Assembly (NCBI GenBank): GCA_025201765.1
Contig: MU623442.1
Location: 62,001-126,000 of the forward strand
Length of the DNA: 64,000 nt
Source: Daldinia sp. FL1419
Lineage: Eukaryota; Ascomycota; Sordariomycetes; Xylariales; Hypoxylaceae
Direction: 5' to 3'
This document shows positions 13,462 through 26,842 of this stretch, in pieces. How positions within the stretch are numbered: position 1 is the stretch's first letter; each line of letters starts with the position of its first letter. A program made the translations under genes and the position numbers. The notes under the pieces are model-generated. The model made no database searches, was not told where the DNA came from, and saw only the letters and a list, made by a program, of their open reading frames with translations.

Positions 13462-14518
13462 TTAGTAGTCGTCATTGTCGCGGCCATATCCAGCCCCTTC
13501 ACGCTTCTCTCGACCCTTCTCCCCTAGGCGGTCACTGCCGAGGACTGAACCAGCCTCTGTGACTAAGGTCAGTATTGTATTAACAATAAGGATTAGGTGT
13601 TAAAATCGAAATATAGGAGTTGGGATTAGGCTCACTTTCCAACAGTTTTCCGGCGGCGCTATCTCCTTTTCGACCCGCAGTGTCATCATCCTCTCCATAG
13701 CTTCCCGAATTATTCTTACGGTTTCCGTGAGAACCCCCGTAGGAGTCCCGGTTATCGTCATCCCTCGAACCGTAGCTATTAGAACTAGTGTTCTGAGATC
13801 CATAAGTGGCATTATCGCGGTCGTCGTTACGGTTAGAAGAGCCATAACCGTCATTTTCTCGAGACGACCCATAAGAACTGGTATTACCAGATCCGTATGA
13901 ATTATCGCTTGAGCCATAGCTGCTGTTATTTTTGCTAGACCCATATGAGTTGTCGTTTGACCCATAGCTATTGTCATTTTGACCGGATCCATAAGAGTTG
14001 CTATCATTGCCTCCACGAGTGTTGCTTGAACCATAGCTGTCGTTGTCATGGCCGGGGCGAAAAGAGTCAACCTTGTCGCCATCGCCCTGTCGAGTGTTAC
14101 TAGAGCCATATGTACCGTCGCCGAAGGAGTCGTTGTTCTCCGAACCGTACGAGTTCGAAGAACCATAGCTGTTAGTATTGTCACGGCTGGAACCATAAGA
14201 GTTGTCATTGTCTCGACGGGCTGTGGACCCGTAGGTATTGGATGACCCATAGGAGTTATCTGATCGATCATTACTACCGTAGCTACCCGTTTTATCGTTG
14301 CGGCTAGATCCGTATCCACCCTCATCACGAGAGGACTATAGCGTCTATGTTAGAAGTTTATGAGTAAGTTGGAAGAGGGGCTAGGTACGTACGTAATCAT
14401 CGCCACGGCCGTAGCTAGACTGAGCTTAATATTAGCTATGCATATCATCGTTAATGAAAGGCTTCCAAAATAAGGAACTTACACTGTTGTTGTTGTTGTT
14501 GTTGTCGTTGTAAGACAT
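13462..14518 (-). CDS. Intrinsically disordered YGSS-repeat protein (dehydrin-like)
   Basis: Four exons were deduced: 14518-14483, 14419-14393 (27 nt), 14335-13636 and 13562-13462, giving about 287 residues. The protein begins MSYND followed by an Asn run. The microexon gives SSYGRGDDY. The large exon is then a long array of units such as NSYGSSN, YGSSR and YGSGN, rich in Ser, Gly, Asn, Asp and Tyr and lacking a hydrophobic core. The end reads SDRLGEKGREKREGAGYGRDNDDY, a charged tail seen in fungal glycine-rich stress proteins of this kind. All junctions keep frame, and both introns around the microexon are phase 0. Family knowledge suggests a hydrophilic stress or spore protein; the exact role is unknown. 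The longest open frame on this strand (14328-13600) is out of frame with the repeats and is a shadow. Confidence 0.82.
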
Positions 14519-16014
14519 ATTGACAGCTAGTATAGGAAATATCGAAAAGGAATATCTGTTTTTGATGGTTGGGACGACTAAGAGTAAAGTCTATTTACAC
14601 CCGAAAGGAAGGGGGTATTATATATAATAGGGTTAAGCAAAGAAATAAAAGGTCCATAGATCTCTTCGGAAGAGCTCGCCTCGGAGCTACGAGATGTAAC
14701 GTCATCGGATGCCCCTCAATAGATCAAAGAGCTGTATGTCTAAGTTCGGCGAAGACGAAGACGCCACGGTGGATATCCTGAGCTACCCCGACGAGTTCGG
14801 GGACTTCAGGTCCAGGTATTGCTTGCTAATATTGGTGTTTTCTTAGTCTGAGGCAGCCCATTTCAGCTCCTTGCATCGCCAATCAAGCGCAGCTGCACGT
14901 AATAAAGCAAGCCTTTGGAAGAGATCGACCAGTAACGTCCATGAATTTACGGATACAAGATATAGTTTAGTTTATTAGATCGATTCATCATCCCGCGTGG
15001 CATGGTGATAGGTATCACCTTGCAACAAGATGTCTTACATCTCTAGCTTCTAGATCGATGTCGATCGTATTGATCTTCCAATATTTCCCATTTGGGCAAG
15101 GTAGCTGGGTAGCTCACGGAGCTTGCATATTTGGCGTGCGCCCATCAAGCCCGTTGGTTAAAAAGGATCGAAACTTGGCCATTACTTGATTGCTGGTGGG
15201 AAAAAGCAAATGTGGCAGGACAATTCAGAATTTGCTAGTGATGCTTTCCTACGGGTATCCCTTACAAATACTAAACCGACGTCATACACAATGTAGGGAT
15301 CGTGATGTATACAAGATGTAATAGGAATGATCTGATAGATTGGAAAACTAAGCCGCATCGTGCCAAGGAAACAGAGGAGTTGTATCCGGGTAGGACAGCG
15401 CGATTTTTTTTCCTCCATAAGATTAGGCTCGCGAAAAAAAAAGAAAAAAAAAAGATTCATAAACACCTATTTTCATAATTAGTCGAGTGCATAACTGGTT
15501 GTGACATTTAACCCACTATAAACATCTATGAACTATACACATTTTGTACTAGAGTACTTAAGCATTGAGGTACCAAGGCAGCAAGGTAAATTGTTCTTCG
15601 ATCTATATTTCTTAATGTTTATTCATATTTGAATATCTATTTGATAGGATATAGTTCTGTTATATGTTACAATTGTATCTTAGACCACTACTCTTCCTAG
15701 CCTAGGTGTAAAGGCTACAGACGTAAGCCTGATAACTAGTATTATGAGGTAACGTCGTCGGCGCTTTCTGGCGTCTTCTTAAGAATATTGTCCCTGGCTT
15801 AGGTATGCGCCTATTATGCGCCCGTATGATCTAATCTATAGGGGTATCGACGCGTATGCGCTATTTCGTACTCCAGCGACGCCTTTCTCTGACAGGCGTC
15901 TCGTACTGATATAACAACGCGAATCGAGTAGGGCAGTAGGTTCCATTAGGAGAGGTCGCGCGTACGAGCAATACGCGCGTAATCCTGTGGAGCTTTGATA
16001 AAAATTGCCTACTC
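14519..16014. other. 1.5-kb intergenic region
   Basis: No supported gene. A poly-A/T tract lies around 15405-15455. The stretch 15836-16010 is locally CpG-rich (several ACGCGTA and GCGCGTAC words) and is open in two overlapping minus-strand frames, but it lies directly downstream of the acyltransferase stop and has no recognisable product. Confidence 0.45.
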
Positions 16015-16974
16015 TCATGACAGCGTGGCGTCGGCCCCACTGGCGTGTACGACACCATCGCCGCTCGTGGAAGGTACAGCGATGGGTCTATTTTGAGCTT
16101 TCTGAGTTAACGCCACTATCTCCTTTAACATGAGCTCTCGAGTGCTGCGAGTCAACTCATCGACATCCTCAGATTTTAATCCTGCTGTAGGAATTGGATC
16201 GAGAACTAAGGTGGGCATTAGAATTTATTGCTAAAAAGCGATCGAAAGTGGAAATTTACCTTTAACGGGGATTCTTCCAGACCGAAATACGAAGTCCTTG
16301 ATATACAGCACGTGGGAGTAGTTGGCCGCTACTACGGGAACGATAGGCACACCGGCCTGGACGGCAAGATGGAAAGCACCCTTTTTGAAGGGTAAGAGGC
16401 CAGGGTCCTTTGCATAGCTACGGGTGCCCTCGGGGAACATGTAGACGCTCTGCTTCCGATTCTGGATTTCTTTGGCAGCACCAGCCATGGCTTGCCTTGC
16501 GTCCTTCGAGTTCTTCCTATCGATGAAGATTGTTCCACTCAACGTCATGAACCATCCTAGGAATGGCACGTATTTTAACGCTTTCTTGGCAGTTACACTG
16601 CAGTATTTGGGAAAGATGCACCCTAGCATAAGGACATCCAGCTCGCTTTGATGGTTTCCGATAAACACGGCCGGCCGAACTGTGTCGAGATGTCGCTTCG
16701 GATCGTCAACCTCGAAAGTAATCCCTATCGTAACCGCCATGACATATTTGAAAGCACGCGCTGTCGTCCACTGGGCGATCTGTTCGCGACCGATTATTCG
16801 TAAGAATATGGAAGCAAATACTCCATAGGTAGCGCATATTATTATCGAGACGTAGGCGGATAGTGTGCGGGCAGCAAAGCCCGCTATGGGAACGACGGCG
16901 GAGAGCATGAAGAGCGAGATGACGAGGACGACGTAGCCCCCAAGAAAGTAGCTTAAAATCGAGGTAAAGGACAT
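16015..16974 (-). CDS. 1-acyl-sn-glycerol-3-phosphate acyltransferase (LPAAT)
   Basis: This enzyme acylates lysophosphatidic acid to phosphatidic acid in the ER or lipid-droplet membrane, a core step of glycerolipid synthesis. Two exons, 16974-16260 and 16205-16015, give about 301 residues. Hydrophobic N-terminal helices span residues about 5-65. The PlsC motifs are clear: block I NHQSELD (the HX4D catalytic pair reads H-Q-S-E-L-D), the FIDRKN block, FPEGTRS (block III) and VPIVPVV (block IV). The 54-nt intron is phase 1 and joins IPVK to VLDPIP. It is the orthologue class of yeast Slc1. A three-copy GTCGAAAATA repeat lies just upstream of the start, in the presumed leader. Confidence 0.93.
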
Positions 16975-19715
16975 GCTGTACGGGGGACAACGGGGAACCC
17001 GTCTCGAACAAAAGGTCGAAAATAGTCGAAAATAGTCGAAAATAGTCGCGGTAGGCTAAAGAGGTAGTCGGGAGTCTTGTGACAGATTTATATTAGACTC
17101 TTGTGATAGAAGTTGGAGACGAAAGTTGGAGTATGGTGTTGGTGTTTGCGATCACTGTTACTTCTTTCATAGTCACAAGTCCATTCTTGTCCCATCGTAG
17201 GTAGTAACCTAGGTAGGTAGGAGGTAGTGTGTAGGAGGGGATACGAAGGAACCTTTAGATTCGTTAGATTGCGGCAGAATAATTTCTTAGGTACCTAGGT
17301 TAGTGGATTGTAATTTCTCACCGACAACTGGACAGAGTTGGATTTGTTGAGGGGCGGCAACTTTTTTCGAGCTTGTACCTTCGTAGTTCCCGGTCATCTG
17401 GGTGGACATAGGCCAGGGAAAATCCATAGGGCGCATGTGATTTTACCCCACAAAACCTTATCGAACTGATAGCCACAAGCCACGAAGCTCATGCATAAAA
17501 CGAATATACATACCTTTTCCAAGTAACCGGAAACTGCTTACATTATTAACATATAGTCCTTATTGCATTATTCTAAGCGGTGATTGGGAATGGTACCCGT
17601 AGGGACCTAATAGATCAAGATCAAGTACGGGGACTTCCATGTATCACATGTATCAGATCTGGTAGTTATATGGAAGGCTTTGGCGATCCTGGGCATCCGC
17701 ATGATCCCCATCTTTCGAGGCTGCCTCAAAATTAACTCCAAACAGCAATAGCAGCCGGTAGAAATGGCCTTGTATCAACTGCCCGGGTGTTCAGCAAAAT
17801 CATTATAGATAGGCAATAATGAAAAACGTAATACCACGTAAGTATCCTTCTACCCAGAACGCGAAGAAACAGAAACGAAATAAGTATACACCTATGTACT
17901 TAGCTAAAATATAAAATACACCAACTCGCCAGTAAATGGTGCATCAACATGCTCATAAAAGCCCTGCAGTAATTTGAACGGGGACATGGACACCTTCGGA
18001 ATTGACTAATTATATTTGCATCTAAATAGACATCGGAATTAGAAGCCGTTGCATAAACTATTATACTTCTTATAAGTGGAAAGCCATGGTGTTGAAACAA
18101 TGTTCGTCCTCTGGCCACTTCGCTCTCCCACTAGGTCTCTATCTTTTCCTGTCCTTTCCTCTTTATATACGTAGACTCCTGTTCGGTCTAGCTTATATCC
18201 CTGTCCTGAACCTGTGGTCTAATGCCTGTAGCCGTTTAAGAAAATCGACAGTCTTATGAGCGGAATCGGAAAGTCGTAATGCCCGGGCTGCTTACCTTAG
18301 GCAGCTAGCTACGGAATCAATTGGCCGTTACAATCAGTAAAAGAATCAAAACGCATGTTACTCATACTTGAGTTTGTCTTCATGATTTACACAAATCTTG
18401 ATGGTGTAGACTTTTGTAGGCCATATTATCTTAGAAGCATTCCCCGATAGAAGCTATCGCCGTAGAATATCGGTGTAGAACGCCGGTGTTAAGCAAGGTG
18501 GCCTCTATTTCACCAACGCGGGATACACCGCTATAAGCTAATACGCGCCGGACTTTCGCATCAGATTCCCACACCCATCCCTGACGACTTCTAAGCCGCA
18601 GGGCTAATAACTTACAAAGACCTTTAATAACGTACGATAACTCATAGGCCAAGTTAGGCGTTGGTATAACACGTGGAAGTTCCCATTTAGGTAAGAAATG
18701 GTGCTTTTAACCAATAAGAAAAACTACGCGCGAAAAAAAAAGAACAGGTTACGTGCATTAATAGATGGGAAGTAGTACAATACATACATATGTACAGGCT
18801 AGGTAGGCGGGGCGAATGCAGGCTCCGAGGGGAAGGACCAGAGGACCTGAGAAGTGTAGAGGTAGTTGGGTACCCCTAGGTAATGGTTAATATACTTGTA
18901 CGGTAAGCCTTATCAACAGGTACCTGCTAATATCCATACAATCAATCCAATATAGTCCTACACCCCGACACTTTTACTTAAAGTCGTATATATGTATGCT
19001 AAGTAGGCCTCAGATGTATGCAACTTTTTAACTTAAAGCAAGAAGCCTGTCAGATTGCACATACAAAAGTAAGAAAAGCAAAAAGGATCATCCCGTTCCC
19101 CGCCGCTCGTGCATATGGCAGGCATCAAAAGAGCCCTGTTTCGCATGTTATTAGTATACACTAGTCTCATATGTTCGTTCCTTTTCTGCGCGGGTTTTGT
19201 CCCGGATTTTACCTAATAAAACTTACCTAGTTAAGACGAATGGGTTACCTTAGGTAAGGTGTAGTAGACGTAAATTAACTAGAAGTTTAGAGAATCAAGT
19301 TTAGCCTTTTTCATGTAGCTAGCCCTCCTGGACCTTCCGACTGTAACAATAAGTATAGGTAGATAGGTAGGTAATACATACGTGGTGATACCTACCGGAG
19401 GTACCTAATGGATTATAGATCTAAGCCGCTTATTCGGCCCTGCATATTACAATAGTTTGGCTTCCAATCATATTTTGCCCATCGGTCATCAATTCATAAT
19501 TTGGTGGGTCTCCGAGTCCCCATGGATTTTCTTCTGTTATTAAGTACAAGAGAAGTCTAAAATCTTCCGATAAAGAAAATACATAAACCGAATCTTCTTT
19601 CTCCAAACTAGCAAACTCTCTCCCAATTGACACAAGTGTTTCACACCAAAATATATTGGTCACAAACTCTTTTTTTCTTTTTTTTCCTTTTCTTGGTCCT
19701 GTTGTGATCGTCACC
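16975..19715. other. 2.7-kb intergenic region
   Basis: This lies between the LPAAT gene (minus) and the ALAS gene (plus), and holds both promoters. A 73-codon minus-strand frame at 18652-18431 has ordinary amino-acid composition but no recognised homology and no gene context, so I leave it uncalled. TACCTAGG/TAGGTA motifs occur at 17204-17225, 17288-17302, 18870-18920 and 19350-19410. A CT-rich tract lies just before the ALAS ATG (19665-19700), typical of strongly expressed fungal promoters. Confidence 0.5.
17015..17048. repeat. Short tandem repeat (GTCGAAAATA, three copies plus GTCG)
   Basis: Three consecutive perfect copies of a 10-nt unit followed by a partial copy. They lie 40-75 bases upstream of the LPAAT start codon, probably in its 5' leader. 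Confidence 0.85.
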
Positions 19716-21640
19716 ATGGACGCCGTACTTCGTCAATCCAAGGCTATGTGCCCCTTCCTGAAGAAGGCTTCTCCCGCCACTCTTCGTGCGCTGTCAACTT
19801 CTAATCGACCGCAAGCTTCCCAATGTGGCGGTACCATTTCCAAGCTGCAGCTACTCGGCCAGCGCTGCCCTGTTATGGGTAAGGCGCTTGCTATTCAGTC
19901 TGCCCGAGTCGGAAGGACCCCTATGGCCGGTGCCGTGGCCGTGGGTGGGATCCGCAGCTATTCCAGCCAGACAAAGTCGGGAAGGGCCAAGATTCACACC
20001 AGCCGCTCTCACGAAGCTAGGCCTGTGGACTCCTCTGTCTTCAATGCGCGCGAATCAGGTATGTATGCGCATGCGCTACCCCAGTCAAACTGGAGCTGAA
20101 GACTCACAATTTGGTTTTAGTTCAATTCCCTCCGTCCGCTCATATTAATCGGAAATCCAATGCGACAGCCCCGCTGAGTAAGCCGTCGAACTCGGACGGC
20201 AAGTTCGATTACAATGGCTTCTACGACGCAGAACTCGATAAGAAGCACAAGGACAAGTCATACCGATATTTCAATAACATAAACCGACTAGCCAAAGAAT
20301 TTCCGCAGGCTCATGGGGCCAATAGAGAGGAGCGGGTGACGGTGTGGTGTTCCAATGATTACCTGGGAATGGGCCGCAATTCGCGTGTACTACAACAAAT
20401 GCACGAGACTCTCGAAGAGTACGGCGCAGGCGCAGGAGGGACGAGGAATATTTCGGGCCACAACAGACACGCTGTTGAGCTTGAGGAAACCATTGCCAAG
20501 TTACATGCCAAAGAAGCTGCCCTTGTATTCAGCTCCTGCTACGTCGCCAACGATGCGACGCTTGCAACGCTTGGAAGTAAGCTGCCTGAATGTGTTATCT
20601 TGTCCGACAGTTTGAACCATGCGTCGATGATCCAGGGTATCCGTCATTCAGGAACTAAGAAGATGGTTTTCAAGCATAACGATCTGGAAGATCTTGAGGC
20701 TAAACTAGCCTCTCTGCCACTTCACGTGCCGAAAATCATTGCTTTTGAGTCGGTTTACAGCATGTGCGGCTCAATCGGGCCTATCGAAGGCATCTGCGAT
20801 TTGGCCGATAAATACGGCGCGATTACTTTCCTCGACGAAGTCCATGCTGTTGGTATGTACGGGCCGAAAGGTGCCGGCGTTGCTGAGCATCTGGATTTTG
20901 TGGCCCACGAACAGGGTAGACCCGAAGGAACCATCATGGATCGTATAGACATTATTACCGGTACTCTCGGTAAGGCATATGGATGTGTCGGTGGATACAT
21001 CGCTGGAAGTACCAGACTCGTGGACATGATTCGATCCTTAGCACCTGGCTTCATTTTCACAACCTCTCTTCCCCCGGCCACTATGGCTGGTGCCAGGGCA
21101 GCCATTGAATATCAGATGGAACACAATAACGACAGGCGACTTCAACAGCTGCACACGCGCGCTGTTAAGGAGGCATTGGATGCCAAGGATATCCCTGTCA
21201 TACCAAATCCCTCACATATCGTTCCGCTATTGGTTGGAAATGCTGAGCTTGCGAAACAAGCCTCGGACATGCTGTTAAGCGATTACCAGATTTATGTTCA
21301 ATCTATCAATTACCCGACTGTACCAGTAGGTCAGGAGCGCCTAAGAATTACTCCGACTCCGGGTCACACAAAGAAGTATCGTGACGAGCTTGTCGCTGCC
21401 GTCGATGAAATTTGGACTAAGCTCGGCATCAAGCGGACTTCGGAATGGGCGGCCGAAGGGGGCTTTATTGGTGTCGGTGAAGCCGGTGTCGACGCCCCCG
21501 AGCCTCTCTGGACAGATGAGCAACTTGGAATCGACCAACAAGTCGCCAGAGAAATTAAGGAGTCGAAGCCGGCTAATGGCTTCATGGAGACTCTTCTCGA
21601 ACGCGAGAACCTGGCTACGGGCGTGAGCGCAACCGCCTAA
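19716..21640 (+). CDS. HEM1: 5-aminolevulinate synthase, mitochondrial
   Basis: PLP enzyme that condenses glycine and succinyl-CoA in the mitochondrial matrix, the first step of heme synthesis. Two exons, 19716-20058 and 20121-21640, give about 620 residues. The N-terminal ~115 residues are a basic presequence carrying two heme-regulatory CP motifs (AMCPFL and QRCPVM), which in this family let heme limit import or activity. The catalytic core begins after the splice ([21 protein letters not shown]). It includes the glycine-rich [35 protein letters not shown] and the PLP lysine in TGTLGKAYG. The C-terminal domain has [11 protein letters not shown]. An in-frame TTG lies upstream at 19656, but the ATG at 19716 has a good context (CACC before it) and opens the presequence. 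Confidence 0.96.
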
Positions 21641-24600
<2,960 letters not shown>

Positions 24601-24922
24601 GGGATAGTCCTGATTAGCAGAGGGATTAAAAAGTTCTTGTTGACTTGGGGATTTTGATATCTTACGAATGATATGCCTGCCATGTATCTTTACGAATGTC
24701 TACCAAGTTTCTCATAAGATCTATTGCTAAACGTAAGATCTAGAGCATACACCTTGCTTTCATGTGCCTAATGTATCCATGTTTGGCCCTATACCCGTAC
24801 GTTTACCGATGCTAGGTATACCAGAGACAAGTATCAAGGCCTTGTGCCGACCTCGTATTCCTCCCCCTGTATATATCTACTCTCAGTCACCTTAATCAAT
24901 AATAATCGCTCATGTCGTGTAT
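24601..24922. other. Short convergent intergenic region
   Basis: This separates the stops of the convergent GH30 and isochorismatase genes and must hold both 3' UTRs. Nothing else was recognised. Confidence 0.5.
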
Positions 24923-26159
24923 CTACAAGTTACTCATCAATCCCGCAAGTACCTCCTTCATCCCGGGCCCCGTCTCCTTAACTAACTTCACTATCTCCCT
25001 AAACTCAGGGATCGTCGCGTCTCCCACGCACTCGTACATCCAACTCTCGCTCGTCGTGACGATCGCACCCGCAGCCCGCAATCGCGCAAACGCTACTCGC
25101 GCGTCCATCTGGTTGCAGCTGCTCACCGCATCCGCTAGCACATATACCTTGTGTCCTCGCTCAAGGAGGTCGAGGGTAGTCTGCATAACGCAGATGTGCG
25201 CCTCAATACCTACGATGGCGACTTCACTTGGCAATGGTCCGTTCTTCCCCGTGGGGTCTGCGCGTGGGAATCGCGACGCTATTTCCGGGACACGTAGCAC
25301 TGCAATCGCGAGTTTTCAGCTCTAAAAGGATCTGGGACATCACGACATAGTCCTAGGTGTAGCGCTCATTTATTCTCTACTGGTCGAGGAAAAGGGGTAA
25401 AAGGGGGATCTTAGTAATACGTACTGCTAAAGGCCGTCTTATCTGCGTCGACTGCGGCATCAGCCGTTAACTCCTGGAGCTCAGAGACGGTAGACCCGAG
25501 CTTCGCGGCGATCTGCGTCGTCACAATGACAGGTACATTGAGGATCTTAGCGGCGCGCAGGACTTTCTGCGATGTCTGGAGACTAGTAGTATTCGTTAGT
25601 AATTCTCGTGTTGTAATCAGGAGGTCCGAAGCCGCCGTTAATAGGCATGTTCGTGTATACATAGTAAGCTAGATAGGTACATAGTTCAGGATAGATGCAG
25701 GAGGTAGGTGTATAGCGTGTGAATATAGGACACGGCTTAACGTTAAGTACCATACATCAAGTCAAATTTCCAGATAGCAGGGCGGAACTTCTCCTGCATG
25801 TCGCAGACACTACACCAAGCTCTCGATTAGCTTCCCGCTAAGAAATTGACAAGGCAATATGCAAGCAACTTTCGGCGCCGAACCGTACTCACAAGACCAC
25901 CGGCCGTTCTGGACGCTGTCAGTAATCGCTCATCGTCTATTTTGGATCTATTTAGGCCGTAATAGGCCATGCCTGAAAACTTACGGAAATGTCTTTGCGG
26001 CTGATCCGTCATCGTCGAAATCTTGGCGTATCTTGGACCGGTCTGACAAGTATAAGGGTACGGAGGTGAGGATACGATCGGCTGTCGCCGGAGTCCTTTA
26101 GCGAAGGTGAATCTCGATGCTCTCGTGAAATTCATCAAAGCCCGGTGAGTTTCCACCAT
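24923..26159 (-). CDS. Isochorismatase-family hydrolase (ISOC-like), possibly mitochondrial
   Basis: Cysteine hydrolase of the isochorismatase fold, similar to ISOC1/ISOC2 proteins; the physiological substrate is unknown. Five exons fit: 26159-25985, 25908-25893 (only 16 nt), 25809-25756, 25582-25425 and 25299-24923, giving about 259 residues. The microexon supplies RPVVF, so the protein reads RPVVFVCDMQEKFRPAIWKFD and contains the family's catalytic Asp. Next are VIVTTQIAAKLGSTV, then DKTAFSMLRVPE with the catalytic Lys, and VAIVGIEAHICVMQTTLDLL with the catalytic Cys. The first exon is basic and poor in acidic residues (from MNFTRASRFTFAKGLRR), suggesting mitochondrial import. Start codons at 26135 or 26012 are also possible. 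Two introns are unusually long for this window (173 and 125 nt). Confidence 0.8.
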
Positions 26160-26842
26160 ATCGCGCCAGTCAACAAAAGAGGCGGACTAGGGAAATGTAG
26201 CGTTGAAACTAGAATAAAGGAATCCCGAGTTTGGAGCGAAGGGCTTTAGGGGTTTATACATTTATTAAGTATCAATGCCGAATGCGGGGCGGAATCGGGG
26301 AACGGGGAACGAGCGGGGATGGGAACTTCTAATACTAAGGTTAGTAGTTACTTCTTCAATAACTAAGGTTACCTAACGAACCGTTAGTTAACTACTTCTA
26401 ATAACTAACTACACTAGGTAGTTAGTTATAGCTTATCGATACCCAAGTCACACGGCGGGAAATGGGGTTTTCGTAGGTATTTCTGACTTAACCCGAGGTA
26501 CTTGTACTTTTGATCCTCGGCTCTGAGTCCATACCTATGGAATATAGATAGAATTATGCTACACCCTACTATTTCATAAACCCCGTCGTGAATATATTTA
26601 CATAACCTAATAGACTATAGTATCTTCTCGGCATTATCTAGCATAGTTAAGGGTTATATATAGGTACCTGGTAGTTATATACTAGTACTATATTAGGAAA
26701 AAGGGGGATCAAAAGATGAATTATTCAAAAATCATGGACGATGAGATAGATGATCGCATGGCCCTAAATAGATGCGTCTCTAGCGATAATTCATCTTATA
26801 TCCATCTATACCCCTATACCAAAATTACTCCCTTTTTGATAC
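26160..26842. other. AT-rich intergenic region with inverted repeats
   Basis: This lies between the isochorismatase start and the Thi6 stop. It is rich in AACTAA/TTAGTT words at 26331-26430 and contains a 12-bp hairpin at 26401-26429. No supported gene; the 61-codon plus frame at 26716 runs into the antisense of Thi6. Confidence 0.5.
26401..26429. repeat. Perfect 12-bp inverted repeat with 5-nt loop
   Basis: The left arm ATAACTAACTAC and right arm GTAGTTAGTTAT are exact complements around the loop ACTAG. It sits about 415 bases downstream of the Thi6 stop (26843), which is transcribed leftward, and 270 bases upstream of the isochorismatase start (26159). Confidence 0.85.

Noticed and set aside
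13600..14328. 242-codon minus-strand frame rich in Thr and Met
   Set aside because: It is out of frame with the YGSS repeat, which has clear introns and a conserved C-terminus in another frame.
18431..18652. 73-codon minus-strand frame between LPAAT and ALAS
   Set aside because: No recognised similarity, isolated in a gap, and too short to support alone.
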